DNA from: Brevibacillus agri
GTDB taxonomy: Bacteria > Bacillota > Bacilli > Brevibacillales > Brevibacillaceae
NCBI RefSeq assembly: GCF_004117055.1
Contig: NZ_CP026363.1
Coordinates: 1,913,501 to 1,977,500, forward strand
Direction: 5' to 3'
DNA length: 64,000 nucleotides
Position 1 is the stretch's first letter. Each line of letters begins with the position of its first letter. Below, piece by piece: positions 49,109 to 58,205 of the stretch. The position numbers and the translations under genes are program-made. Under the pieces are notes generated by a model. That model saw only the letters and a program-made list of their open reading frames with translations, was not told where the DNA came from and did no database searches.

Positions 49109-50530
49109 ATGAATGCCCTCAAGTTAGTCTGGCACAAGCAACTGGCCAAAGTGCGCGGCAACCGGGATGTACACGAAGTGCTGCACGGTTCTGCGATTAC
49201 GTTTTTGTTTCGGCTGTTCGGGTTCGTCCTGCTCTATACGCTGCAGTTGTTTATCGCAAGAGAGTACGGGGCGGGCAATCTGGGCGTCTATTCGCTTGCG
49301 ATCACCCTGCTTAATATCGGGATGGTGCTGGCGCTGTTTGGCACCGACACGGCGATTATCCGCCTGCTGGCCGAGTACCGCGCGCAAGGAGCGCTGGCAA
49401 AGATTCGGCAGCTTTTTGGCAAGGTGGCGCTTTGGACGTTTCTGCCTTCGCTGTTGTTGTCCGGGCTGTTCTACTTGTTTGCGGAGCACATCTCCCGCTA
49501 CGTGTTTGCAGGCGAGCTGCCCGCCGGGACACTGCGGGTCATCGCCTGGATGCTGCCGTTCGTCTCGCTCGGCAGACTGTACGCCTCGGCTTTTCGCGCG
49601 CTGCACCGCGTGACCGCGTCCGTGATCGTCGACACCGTCGGCATGCGCTTTTTGCACCTTCTGTTTCTGCTTATCGCCCTGCCTTTGTTCGCTCCGACCT
49701 CGCAGCTTCTGATCGGCTTGCTCGCAGCAGCCGTCATGTTGAACACGCTGTACGGTATGGCGAAGTGGCATGTTTTGTCCCGGGACTTTCGGGCGGGCGT
49801 ACAGCCGCTGGAGCAGGAGGCAGGTCCGGCAATCAGCTTCCGCGCGCTTTGCACGATGGCGCTTCCGATGTATTTGAGCGCCTCCATGGAGCTGGTGATG
49901 AGCTGGACAGACACGATCATGCTCGGAATTTTCACGGACGCGGAGACAGTCGGGGTGTACAGTGTCGTCATTCGGCTCTCGATGGTGACGAGCTTCGCGC
50001 TCATTTCGATCAACACGATGCTTTCGCCGAAATTTTCGGAGATTTACGCCCGCGGCGATCTGGACGGGCTGAGGAAAATGATTGCGTTTGCCAATCGGCT
50101 CATTTTCTTCGCGTCTGCGCCGATCAATTTGCTCGTCGCCATTTTCGCCGCGCCGCTGCTCGGGCTGTTTGGCGAAGAGTTCGCAGCAAGCAGTCTCGTC
50201 CTGGTCATCCTCTGTCTGGGACAGTTCATCAACTTTTCCTCGGGCAGCGTGATCCCGCTCTTGACCATGACAGGACATCAGAAGACGGCGCGTAATATTC
50301 TCGTTTTTTCCGCCTTGCTGAACATTTGCGGAAACGGCCTGCTGATCCCCTGGCTCGGCATTACGGGAGCAGCCATCGCTACTGCGATCAGTTTAAGCTG
50401 CCGGGACATTTGCGCTTCGTATTGGGCTTATCGGTATTTCGGGTTTCGCACGTGGTATATTCCGTTCTTCTCTGAAAAAAATTCCGTCTTGCTACGAAGA
50501 CGAGGTCATGAAGAAGGTGGCTTACGGTGA
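49109..50530 (+). CDS. oligosaccharide flippase (Wzx-like)
   Basis: This 473-residue polysaccharide-transport protein has 12-14 hydrophobic segments, of the MATE/MOP exporter superfamily. It moves lipid-linked repeat units across the membrane. It starts NALKLVWHKQLAKVRGNRDV and has early helix FLFRLFGFVLLYTLQLFIAR with the REYGAGNLGVYSLAITLLN motif common to Wzx. The C-terminal helix regions (LLIPWLGITGAAIATAISLS) close the fold. A GGGAG site lies about 12 bp before the ATG. Its stop overlaps the next start. Confidence 0.88.
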   Translation: MNALKLVWHKQLAKVRGNRDVHEVLHGSAITFLFRLFGFVLLYTLQLFIAREYGAGNLGVYSLAITLLNIGMVLALFGTDTAIIRLLAEYRAQGALAKIRQLFGKVALWTFLPSLLLSGLFYLFAEHISRYVFAGELPAGTLRVIAWMLPFVSLGRLYASAFRALHRVTASVIVDTVGMRFLHLLFLLIALPLFAPTSQLLIGLLAAAVMLNTLYGMAKWHVLSRDFRAGVQPLEQEAGPAISFRALCTMALPMYLSASMELVMSWTDTIMLGIFTDAETVGVYSVVIRLSMVTSFALISINTMLSPKFSEIYARGDLDGLRKMIAFANRLIFFASAPINLLVAIFAAPLLGLFGEEFAASSLVLVILCLGQFINFSSGSVIPLLTMTGHQKTARNILVFSALLNICGNGLLIPWLGITGAAIATAISLSCRDICASYWAYRYFGFRTWYIPFFSEKNSVLLRRRGHEEGGLR

Positions 50531-51303
50531 AAGAAGACTTGTATCCGAGCATGTTTTGGGACAGCGAGAAGATTCGGAAATACCGGATTCAGGTGCAAAA
50601 GCCATGGGTTCGCGAGGAATTTTGGTCGTACTACTTTTCCAGGCGCATTTCCATCTACGTGAGCCTGTTTTTGTCGAAAAAGCAGCGCGTCTCGCCGAAT
50701 GCCATCACGCTTGCGGGAATCGCTGCCGGCCTGATCGCTGCTGCGGCCTTCATGTACGGATCGGCGGCTGCCTTTTTAATCGGTTGTTTTTTTTATCAGA
50801 TGTGCTATCTCGCTGACTGTGTGGACGGGGAAGTCGCCCGCATGAACAACCAAAGCAGCAGGGGCGGCGTCTGGCTGGATATCGGGCTGAACTACTCGCT
50901 GTATCTCGTTTCGTTCGCGGTGATCTACGGGGTCGCCAAAAGCCAGCCGACGCTCGGGCCTTATTTGATCTACTTGATCCTGTTTACGATTTTTACGGAA
51001 ATTTTGGCGACGAATGGCTCGGATCTCGCCTTTGGCCAGGGGAAAATCTCGCACGAAACCGTCTCCATGCGCAAGCGCAGCAAGTGGGTCGATGCCGGAG
51101 TCTTTTTGTTTCTCACCCAGACAGGCTTCCAGAGCGGGGTGCTGATCGCAGCCGTGATGTGGGCAATTAGCGGCCAGCATCAGTTTCTCGATTTGTGGAC
51201 GGCCTACCATCTGCTGATCGGACTTCTCCGCGCGCTTTACAAGCTGAAGCTGAACGTCAAATACGTCACGGCATCGAGGCAAGAGGGAGGGGGAAGCAAA
51301 TGA
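50527..51303 (+). CDS. CDP-alcohol phosphatidyltransferase family protein
   Basis: This 258-residue membrane enzyme transfers a phospho-alcohol from CDP-alcohol (or CDP-diacylglycerol) to an acceptor hydroxyl. The signature DGxxAR...GxxxDxxxD appears as DCVDGEVARMNNQSSRGGV followed by WLDIGLNYSLYL. The C-terminal Asp region is modified: the second Asp pair reads LDIGLNY, so one canonical Asp is replaced. Six hydrophobic segments are present. Start GTG at 50527 overlaps the flippase stop. Next to a nucleotidyltransferase it is probably part of a module adding a phosphorylated alcohol to the glycan or a lipid. Confidence 0.82.
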   Translation: MKEDLYPSMFWDSEKIRKYRIQVQKPWVREEFWSYYFSRRISIYVSLFLSKKQRVSPNAITLAGIAAGLIAAAAFMYGSAAAFLIGCFFYQMCYLADCVDGEVARMNNQSSRGGVWLDIGLNYSLYLVSFAVIYGVAKSQPTLGPYLIYLILFTIFTEILATNGSDLAFGQGKISHETVSMRKRSKWVDAGVFLFLTQTGFQSGVLIAAVMWAISGQHQFLDLWTAYHLLIGLLRALYKLKLNVKYVTASRQEGGGSK

Positions 51304-52014
51304 AGGCTCTGCTCATGGCGGCGGGACTCGGCTCGCGAATCAGCGGGCAAATTGACGGAAGTCCCAAGTGCACGGTTGATATCGGGAACAAGGCGTTGAT
51401 CGAGAATACGATCTCGGAGCTGAAGCGAAAAGGAATCGACGAGATCGCCATCGTGGTCGGGTATCGCGCCCATGTCATCACCAGTCTGCTCGGCAGCGAG
51501 AACATTCGCTTTTTCCACAATCCGTTTTACGACCGCACGAACAGTATCGCCTCGCTCTGGTTCGCCCGCGAGTTTCTCACGGGCAGCGACTGTCTGTTGC
51601 TCAACGCGGATGTTTATTTTGAAGAAAAAGTGCTGGACGTCGTGTTGCAGGAGACGAGAAGTCCGGTCATGTTCGCGGACCCTTCGCGCAGGGCAGAGGG
51701 CGATTACAAATTCGGCTATGCACACGGCCTGCTGCACAAGCACGGAAAAGAGCTGCCTCTGGAAGAAACGACAGGCGAATACATCGGCATCGCCCGGCTG
51801 CATCAGGAGTTTTTGCCGCTGTTCCTGGAGCGTCTGCAACGTTTGATTCTGGAGGCAGCACGATTTATGGTGGGAGAACGTGCTTTACTCCTTTTTGGGC
51901 GAAAGAGACGTGCATGTGGCGCAAATTCCGCCGGGGCTGTTTTGGGCAGAGGTTGATACATGGGGGGATTACAAGCGCATTCTTCATTTCACGAATCATC
52001 TGGCCCATATGTGA
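51300..52014 (+). pseudogene. sugar/choline-phosphate nucleotidyltransferase, frameshifted near 51855
   Basis: The first 185 residues are a good nucleotidyltransferase (MKALLMAAGLGSRISGQIDG, LIENTISELKRKGI, NPFYDRTNSIASLWFARE, LLLNADVYFE). After LERLQRLILE at about 51855 the frame departs from the family and stops at 51956. In the +1 frame the sequence continues as a proper C-terminus (QHDLWWENVLYSFLGER, then FWAEVDTWGDYKRILHF) and ends at 52014. A single-base indel in the GGAGGCAGC segment is the simplest explanation. It may be a real inactivation or a sequencing error. The gene pairs with the CDP-alcohol transferase (overlap ATGA). Confidence 0.75.
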
Positions 52015-52016
52015 GG

Positions 52017-53216
52017 ATGGGCAACGTGAAGCTCTCGCTGGACAAGGTTCTTCTGTTCCTCTACGTACTGCTGAAGCCCTTCTACCTCTTCCCGAGCGGC
52101 AACCCGCAAATAGCGGATTTTATCATGCTGGTGCTCATTGCCTACACCTTTTTGTTTCGCGTCAACCAGTTGCAGCGCAAGTATTTGTTTTTCGTCCTGC
52201 TGACGCTCGCGTTTTTGTACGATATTTTGCTGGTCAACGGCCTGTGGGCGATTGCGCTGGGCGGCGCCATGGAAGTGTTCGAGTCCACGAAATGGTACTG
52301 GTACAACGGGGCCGTCCTGCTGACCGTCGTCGTCTTGGGCCAGCTCGAGCCGCGCGCATATGCGCAATGGCTGTTCTGGTCCGTCGCTTGCTCGCTCGCG
52401 GTCCAGACGCTTGCGCTCTTGCTCGGGCTGGCGCCTGGGGAGCATGACTTCCGCCAGTCGCTGTTTTTCAACAATCCGAACCAGCTCGGGTACTTCGGCC
52501 TGCTCTGCCTGGGGATTTGCCTGTTTTGTGCGCGGTTCTTTCCCGTCCGAGCCATCTATTTGTTTATGGTCATCGGCTGCTCGTTGAGCGTGATCGCCGC
52601 TTCCTTGTCCAAGGCGGCGATTGTAAGTGCGGTCTTGATGTACCTGGCCTTTCTGTTCGTCTCGTCGAAGGAGCGGACGGGGCTGTTCTGGAAAAACGTC
52701 GTCTGCGTGCTCGCCTGCTTTTTTCTGCTTTTTTGCGTCTCTTTGTACACGAATGAAAACGTGCTGCACGATGCGACGATGTACACGCAAGTCAAGGAGC
52801 GGCTGGAAACGTTGGGAGAGGACTCCGACGACAACCTGGCGTCAAGAGGCTACGACCGGATCGCGAACCATCCCGCGTACATGTTTTTCGGGGCAGGCGA
52901 AGGGCAGTACGAGCGGTTTGAAAGCAGCATCGCCCTCGAATTGCACTCCACGGTCGCCAATCTGTTTTTCTCGTATGGCCTCGTGGGAACGCTGCTGTTT
53001 TTCCTGCTCTTGTACGCCGGGGTGCGCGGTCATCGGCTCTACGCCTGGTATCCGCTGTTTTTTCAAATCGTGTACGGTTTGACGCACAACGGAATCCGGG
53101 AGACGCTGTTCTGGATATTGCTGGCGCTCTATTGTGTGACAGCCGGGATGAGTTCTGGCTCAATCAAAAATGGCGGTGACCTGCATGGGAAAAATTTTGC
53201 AAATATGCGCAATTGA
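52017..53216 (+). CDS. O-antigen ligase/polymerase-like membrane protein (Wzy candidate)
   Basis: This 399-residue protein has about ten helices, for example KVLLFLYVLLKPFYLFPSG and LLTVVVLGQLEP, and a large external loop before the last third. It fits the O-antigen ligase (Wzy_C) family. The loop contains RGYDRIANHPAYMFFGAGEG, where ligases/polymerases often carry Arg and His. Wzy polymerase is the main expected role because a Wzx flippase and Wzz regulator are present. The ATG at 52017 lies just after the full-length stop of the preceding gene. An in-frame ATG at 51960 lies inside that gene and is less likely. Confidence 0.78.
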   Translation: MGNVKLSLDKVLLFLYVLLKPFYLFPSGNPQIADFIMLVLIAYTFLFRVNQLQRKYLFFVLLTLAFLYDILLVNGLWAIALGGAMEVFESTKWYWYNGAVLLTVVVLGQLEPRAYAQWLFWSVACSLAVQTLALLLGLAPGEHDFRQSLFFNNPNQLGYFGLLCLGICLFCARFFPVRAIYLFMVIGCSLSVIAASLSKAAIVSAVLMYLAFLFVSSKERTGLFWKNVVCVLACFFLLFCVSLYTNENVLHDATMYTQVKERLETLGEDSDDNLASRGYDRIANHPAYMFFGAGEGQYERFESSIALELHSTVANLFFSYGLVGTLLFFLLLYAGVRGHRLYAWYPLFFQIVYGLTHNGIRETLFWILLALYCVTAGMSSGSIKNGGDLHGKNFANMRN

Positions 53217-54411
53217 CCAAACGGTGGAAAGTCTGCTCTTGCCGCTCATCCAGAAGCTGGCGGAGGAAGGCCATGAAGTGCATACGGCTTGCACAGACAC
53301 CGGGCGTTTTCAGACGCTGCGGGCCAAGGGGCTCATGCTCTGGCCGATCGCGATCAAGCGAAAAATCGAGCCGCTCTCCAACCTGCGTTCCATTTTGGCG
53401 CTGTATCGGCTGATGAAACGGGAGCGCTACGACGCGGTGCATGTCCACACTCCGGTTGCGGCCGTGCTGGGCCGGGTGGCAGCGAGGCTCGCGGGAGTCA
53501 GCCCGGTCGTCTACACGGCTCACGGCTATTATTTTCACGACGGCATGAGCCGAGGGGAATACCGGCTGTACTACGCCGTGGAAAAGTGGTTCGCGAAGCA
53601 CTTGACAGACTACTTGCTTGTGCAGAGCCGGGAGGACTACGAGCTGAGCGTGCAGGACGGCTTTTCGCCGCCGGAGCGAATCATGCATCTCGGCAACGGG
53701 GTAGATGTCGAGCGGCGGTTTCATCCGCAGGCGGTGTCGCCGGAGGAAGCGGTGGAGGTGCGTTCGGCGCTTGGAATCGGCGCGGACGATCTCGTCATCG
53801 CCTACGTAGGGCGGATGGTTGGCGAAAAAGGGATTTTCGAGCTGCTGGACGCTTTTTCCAGGCTTGCGCGAGAGTCGGGCCGCGTGCGGCTGTTGCTCGT
53901 CGGGGACGTGTCGGACAGCGAACGGGACCAGCGCGGCAAGGCGCTACGGGAGCATTGCCGCGAGCATCCGCAAATCGTCCTGACTGGTTTTCGCCAGGAC
54001 ATCCCGCAACTGCTCGCCGCAAGCGACATCTTCGTCCTGCCTTCGCATCGCGAAGGGTTGCCCCGCTCGATTATCGAAGCGATGGCGATGGGCAAGCCGA
54101 TTGTCGCCACGAACATTCGCGGCTGCCGCGAAGAGGTGACGGACGGCGTGAACGGGATTTTGGTGGAGCCGAAGCAGTCCGAGCATTTGTACAAGGCGCT
54201 GAAAAAGCTCGCCTGCGACGCGCGGCTGAGGGAAGCGTACGGACAAAACAGCCGCTATTTGGCGGAGGAGCATTTTAACGAGCAACACGTACTCGCGAGG
54301 CAGGCCGAGCTGTTTGCAGCGCTGCTCGCTGCCAAGACAGAGCCGCCGCGCACGGAAAAGGAGGTTGACGAACGGCTTGGGCAAAACAGGAGCATTGGTC
54401 ATATCCCTTGA
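53185..54411 (+). CDS. GT4-family glycosyltransferase
   Basis: This 408-residue retaining glycosyltransferase has two Rossmann domains. The N-terminal part is like GlcNAc/HexNAc transferases (QICAIDQTVESLLLPLIQKL, VHVHTPVAAVLGRVAARLAG, VVYTAHGYYFHDG). The C-terminal domain has AYVGRMVGEKGIFELLDAF, SDIFVLPSHREGLPRSIIEA and the E...E motif region MAMGKPIVATNIRG. It is the only classical glycosyltransferase of the cluster apart from the phosphoglycosyl transferase, so other transferases must lie outside. It overlaps the polymerase gene by 32 bp. Confidence 0.9.
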   Translation: MGKILQICAIDQTVESLLLPLIQKLAEEGHEVHTACTDTGRFQTLRAKGLMLWPIAIKRKIEPLSNLRSILALYRLMKRERYDAVHVHTPVAAVLGRVAARLAGVSPVVYTAHGYYFHDGMSRGEYRLYYAVEKWFAKHLTDYLLVQSREDYELSVQDGFSPPERIMHLGNGVDVERRFHPQAVSPEEAVEVRSALGIGADDLVIAYVGRMVGEKGIFELLDAFSRLARESGRVRLLLVGDVSDSERDQRGKALREHCREHPQIVLTGFRQDIPQLLAASDIFVLPSHREGLPRSIIEAMAMGKPIVATNIRGCREEVTDGVNGILVEPKQSEHLYKALKKLACDARLREAYGQNSRYLAEEHFNEQHVLARQAELFAALLAAKTEPPRTEKEVDERLGQNRSIGHIP

Positions 54412-55390
54412 TTTTGAGCTGTATTGGGGCGTTCGCGACAAGCGGACGCTAGCTGACAGCAAGAAGAACCTGCAGGGGACTCGTCAGGTGATCCCGGCGA
54501 TTCTGGAGCTGTTTAACAAGTACGAGATTCACGCCACCTGGGCGACGGTAGGCTTCTTGTTCTGCGAGACGCGCGAGGAGCTGATCGGCACGCTGCCAAA
54601 AGAGCTGCCGGACTACGCCGATCCGAACCTGTCGCCTTATCGCTACGTGCAGTCGGGAGCGCTTGGCGCGCGCGAGCAGGTGGACCCGTATCATTACGCC
54701 CCATCCCTCATCCGGCTGATTTCCTCCTGCCCGCATCAGTACATCGGCAGCCATACCCACTCCCACTACTATTGCCTGGAGCCGGGACAGACCGCCCAAA
54801 CGTTTGCCGAAGATTTGGCCGCCTTCAAAAGAGTGGCGCGCAAGAAAGGGTACGCCCCGACCAGCATCGTCTTTCCGCGCAATCAGTTCGCGTCCTCCTA
54901 TCTGGCTGTCTGCAAGCAGCACGGGTTCGCCGCGTATCGCGGGAACGAGCGGTCGTGGATGTACGAGGCGGGCCCGGGAGCGCAAGACACTTTGCTCAAA
55001 CGGGCTTTGCGCCTTGCCGACGCCTACGTCAATCTGAGCGGGCATCACGCGTACGAGCCGCTTTCCGCAAGCCAGGAAGGGTTAGTCGATGTCCCGGCGA
55101 GCCGATTTTTGCGGCCGTATTCGCCGCGGCTGCGCTGGCTGGAAAACGTCCGGCTGGGCAGGCTCCGGCGCGATCTGCTTTTTGCGGCCAAAAATCGCCG
55201 ACTGTACCATCTGTGGTGGCATCCGGAGAACTTCGGCAGCCACCTCACGGAAAACCTTCGGATGTTGGAGCGGCTGCTGCAGTATTATGCGAAGCTGCGC
55301 AGCGAGTACGGGATGCAAAGTTTGAGCATGGAGGAGGCGGCTGCGAGTTGGAGCAGGCAAAGGGAGGGGCGGCATGAAGTGTCTGTTTGA
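54377..55390 (+). CDS. polysaccharide deacetylase family protein
   Basis: This 337-residue NodB-fold protein has VISLDFELYWGVRDKR (catalytic Asp), IHATWATVGFLFC, the metal His pair in IGSHTHSHYYCLEPGQ and FPRNQFASSYLAVCKQHGF. It lacks a signal peptide, so it probably acts on a lipid-linked or nucleotide-linked intermediate in the cytoplasm. The start is uncertain. GGAGG (54360-54364) is followed by in-frame TTGs at 54365 and 54377. The latter has better spacing. It overlaps the GT4 gene. Confidence 0.85.
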   Translation: MGKTGALVISLDFELYWGVRDKRTLADSKKNLQGTRQVIPAILELFNKYEIHATWATVGFLFCETREELIGTLPKELPDYADPNLSPYRYVQSGALGAREQVDPYHYAPSLIRLISSCPHQYIGSHTHSHYYCLEPGQTAQTFAEDLAAFKRVARKKGYAPTSIVFPRNQFASSYLAVCKQHGFAAYRGNERSWMYEAGPGAQDTLLKRALRLADAYVNLSGHHAYEPLSASQEGLVDVPASRFLRPYSPRLRWLENVRLGRLRRDLLFAAKNRRLYHLWWHPENFGSHLTENLRMLERLLQYYAKLRSEYGMQSLSMEEAAASWSRQREGRHEVSV

Positions 55391-56021
55391 TCGTTTGGTA
55401 GCTTTGACGCTGTTGCTCGTCTTTTCACCTCTGCTGCTCCTGCTGTCGATTTTGATTCGCTTCAAGCTCGGCGCTCCTGTCCTGTTTGTCCAGGAGCGGC
55501 CGGGCCGATACGGAAAGCCTTTTTCCATTTATAAATTTCGCACCATGACCAATCAGTGCGACGCGTCCGGACAATTGCTGCCGGATGCCCAAAGACTGAC
55601 GCCTTTTGGCATGATGTTGCGAAAGTACAGCCTGGATGAGCTGCCGCAGTTGTGGAATGTGCTGCGGGGCGAACTGAGCTTGGTCGGCCCGAGGCCGCTA
55701 CTCATGGAATACCTGCCACTCTACACGCCCCGCCAGATGAAGCGGCACGAGGTTTTGCCAGGCATTACGGGTTGGGCGCAGGTCAACGGGAGAAACGCGA
55801 TCACGTGGGAACAAAAATTCGAGCTGGACGTCTGGTACGTGGAAAATCGCAGCTTTTGGCTCGACTTGAAAATTTTGCTGTTAACGGTCAAACGGGTTTT
55901 GCAAAAAACGGGGATCAGTCACGAAGGTTGCGTCACGATGGAAAAATTCACCGGGAGCAAACAGGCGGAGCTGGCTAGGAGGGAAATGCGTGAGTTTGAT
56001 CGTGCTTACGAATCAGGATGA
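55374..56021 (+). CDS. sugar transferase/phosphoglycosyl transferase (PglC/EpsL-like)
   Basis: This small monotopic membrane enzyme transfers a sugar-1-phosphate from UDP-sugar to undecaprenyl phosphate, starting each repeat unit. The 215-residue form has the membrane re-entrant helix (RLVALTLLLVFSPLLLLLSI), then ERPGRYGKPFSIYKFRTM, RKYSLDELPQLWNVL with the catalytic Asp-Glu, SLVGPRPLL and PGITGWAQVNGRNAITWEQK. It is the size of PglC, which uses UDP-diNAc-bacillosamine-like sugars. This agrees with the dehydratase and aminotransferase in the same operon. The start has GGAGGGGC upstream. Confidence 0.95.
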   Translation: MKCLFDRLVALTLLLVFSPLLLLLSILIRFKLGAPVLFVQERPGRYGKPFSIYKFRTMTNQCDASGQLLPDAQRLTPFGMMLRKYSLDELPQLWNVLRGELSLVGPRPLLMEYLPLYTPRQMKRHEVLPGITGWAQVNGRNAITWEQKFELDVWYVENRSFWLDLKILLLTVKRVLQKTGISHEGCVTMEKFTGSKQAELARREMREFDRAYESG

Positions 56022-57018
56022 CTGGACAGCTTATTTGCGTCCATGCAAGCATGTGGACATTTCCTATGCAAAAGAATACGTGAGCCTCTACGCCGAAAGG
56101 GAAGGGGGCGTGCCGGAGGCGGTGTTTTTTTCCGAAGGGGGCTGCCAGATTTTTTACCCTTACCTGGTCCGCTCCCTCGACGCTCTGCTTCCGGGGTATG
56201 CGGATATCGTCTCCATCGGCTACGGCGGTCCGCATGTTTGGCCGAAGACAGCGGGGGCAGAGTCGTTTTCCGCACAGTTTTCCGCCTATTGCCGCAGCCA
56301 AAACTACGTGACGGAAACGGTGCGCTTTCATCCGCTGGAGAAAAACGCCGAGCGGTTTCGCGAGCAGATGCGGCTCGATCTGGTGCGGACGACTGTCGCC
56401 GTCGATGTCCGGCCGCCGCTCGCGCAAATTCGCGCGCAGTACAGCGAAAACGTCAGGCGCAACATGAAAAAAGCGGTCGCCAACGAGGTGAGCATCGTGG
56501 AAGCGAGCGGCGAGGCCGGCTTGCGGGCGTTTATGCAACTGTACCGGGAGACGATGGAGCGCAATTTTGCCGGCCCATCCTATTACTATGAAAATGAATT
56601 TTTTGCAGGACTGCTCCAGGAAACCGCGCTCTGCAAGCCGCGCCTCCTGCTCGCCATGCACGAGGACATGGCTGTCGCAGGCGCGATCATGCTCTGTGGA
56701 AACCGCTATGCCCACTATCAGCTCGGGGCTTCGCACAAGGCGGACATGCCGCTCGGGATCAACCATCTGTTGTTCGATGCGATGATTCAGCGGGCCAAGG
56801 AAGCCGGGCTGGAGTATTTGCTGCTCGGCGGGGGCAACCGCGACGGGGACGGCTTGTTCCGCTTCAAGGCATCGTTTTCCAAAACGAACCATTTTCCGTA
56901 CTGGATGGGCAAAAGAGTGCACGATGAAGCAGCTTACCGGGTGTTGTGCGAAAAAAGACAGGCAGACCGCGCGGAGGCCGGAGCTTTTTTTCCAGCCTAC
57001 CGGGCATGGGGAGGGTAA
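55990..57018 (+). CDS. GNAT/FemX-like acyltransferase
   Basis: This 342-residue protein has the double-GNAT architecture of FemAB/lipid II-linked peptide transferases (BioF2/GNAT_6-like). Motifs are YSENVRRNMKKAVANEVS (typical of the FemX/PEP-CTERM FemAB group), LYRETMERNFAGPSYYYENE, and GINHLLFDAMIQRAKEAGLE with LGGGNRDGDGLFRFKASFS. Related proteins move amino acids from tRNA or acyl groups onto lipid-linked acceptors. It starts GTG at 55990 with AGGAGGG and overlaps the sugar transferase. A role in acylating or aminoacylating the repeat unit is inferred from context. Confidence 0.82.
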   Translation: MSLIVLTNQDDWTAYLRPCKHVDISYAKEYVSLYAEREGGVPEAVFFSEGGCQIFYPYLVRSLDALLPGYADIVSIGYGGPHVWPKTAGAESFSAQFSAYCRSQNYVTETVRFHPLEKNAERFREQMRLDLVRTTVAVDVRPPLAQIRAQYSENVRRNMKKAVANEVSIVEASGEAGLRAFMQLYRETMERNFAGPSYYYENEFFAGLLQETALCKPRLLLAMHEDMAVAGAIMLCGNRYAHYQLGASHKADMPLGINHLLFDAMIQRAKEAGLEYLLLGGGNRDGDGLFRFKASFSKTNHFPYWMGKRVHDEAAYRVLCEKRQADRAEAGAFFPAYRAWGG

Positions 57019-57020
57019 CG

Positions 57021-58205
57021 ATGGGGGAACACTCACGCATTTTTTTGTCGCCGCCGCACATGGGGACAGAGGAACTGGAGCTGCTCGCCAGTGCGTTTGC
57101 GTCCAACTGGATTGCGCCGCTGGGGGAACACGTCGATGCATTTGAGCAGGAGCTGGCCCGCTATGTCGGCGTGAAGGGGGCGCTTGCCGTCTCTTCCGGC
57201 ACGGCGGCGCTCCATCTCGGGCTGAGGCTTGCGGGAGTAGGGCCGGGTGATACCGTTTTTTGCTCCAGCCTGACGTTTGTGGCGAGCGCCAACCCGATTT
57301 TGTACCTGGGGGCGACTCCGGTCTTCATCGATTCCGAGGAAGCGACCTGGAACATGTCGCCAGTCGCGTTGGAGCGGGCGTTGCGGGAAGCCGCCCGACA
57401 GGAGAAGCTGCCCAAAGCGGTCGTGATCGTCCATTTGTACGGGCAAAGCGCCGACATGGGCCCGCTGCTTGCGCTGTGCGAAGAGTACAAGGTGACGGTC
57501 GTGGAGGATGCGGCGGAATCGCTCGGGGCCGATTACAAAGGGCGAATGAGCGGCTCGCTCGGGCATTTTGCTGCGTTTTCGTTCAACGGGAACAAAATCA
57601 TTACGACCTCCGGCGGGGGGATGCTCGTCTCGGATGATCGTGAAGCGTTGGAGCGGGCGCGTTTTTGGGCGACGCAGGCTCGCGAGCGGGTCCGCCACTA
57701 CGAGCATGAGCAGATGGGCTACAACTATCGCTTGAGCAATTTGCTCGCGGCAGTCGGCAGAGGGCAACTGCGGGTGCTGGAGGAGCGCATTGCGGCACGG
57801 CGGCGCGTCTGCCAGCGCTATGAAGCAAAGCTACGGCAGCTTCCCGGCATCGCGTTCATGCCGGAGGCTCCGACAGGGCGGGCGACGCGCTGGCTGACGG
57901 CGCTGACGGTAGATCCGCAGCAGGCAGAGGTTACGGCGGGGCAACTGATCGACGCGTTGGAGCGGGCAAACATCGAGGCGCGCCCGGTCTGGAAGCCGAT
58001 GCACCGCCAGCCGTTGTTTGCCGGGTGCCGCTATTACCCGCATCTGCCAGAGCAGAGCGTCTCCGATGAGCTGTATGCGCGGGGCGTCTGCCTTCCTTCC
58101 GGCTCGAGCCTGAGCGAACAGCAGCAGGAGCGGGTCATCGCGGCTATCAGACAGTGCCTGTCAGGACGAGGACGTGCAAAGGAGCTGGGCCATGTACAGT
58201 TATGA
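57021..58205 (+). CDS. DegT/DnrJ/EryC1/StrS aminotransferase (PglE-like)
   Basis: This PLP-dependent sugar aminotransferase is predicted to aminate C4 of the 4-keto sugar made by the PglF-like dehydratase. The 394-residue protein shows FLSPPHMGTEELELLASAFA, VSSGTAALHLGLRLAGVGPG, VVEDAAESLGADYKG and the PLP lysine in FSFNGNKIITTSGGGMLV. The start is the ATG at 57021 with GGGGAGGG in front. The frame is open further but overlaps the previous gene. Followed by the decarboxylase with a 14-bp overlap. Confidence 0.93.
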   Translation: MGEHSRIFLSPPHMGTEELELLASAFASNWIAPLGEHVDAFEQELARYVGVKGALAVSSGTAALHLGLRLAGVGPGDTVFCSSLTFVASANPILYLGATPVFIDSEEATWNMSPVALERALREAARQEKLPKAVVIVHLYGQSADMGPLLALCEEYKVTVVEDAAESLGADYKGRMSGSLGHFAAFSFNGNKIITTSGGGMLVSDDREALERARFWATQARERVRHYEHEQMGYNYRLSNLLAAVGRGQLRVLEERIAARRRVCQRYEAKLRQLPGIAFMPEAPTGRATRWLTALTVDPQQAEVTAGQLIDALERANIEARPVWKPMHRQPLFAGCRYYPHLPEQSVSDELYARGVCLPSGSSLSEQQQERVIAAIRQCLSGRGRAKELGHVQL

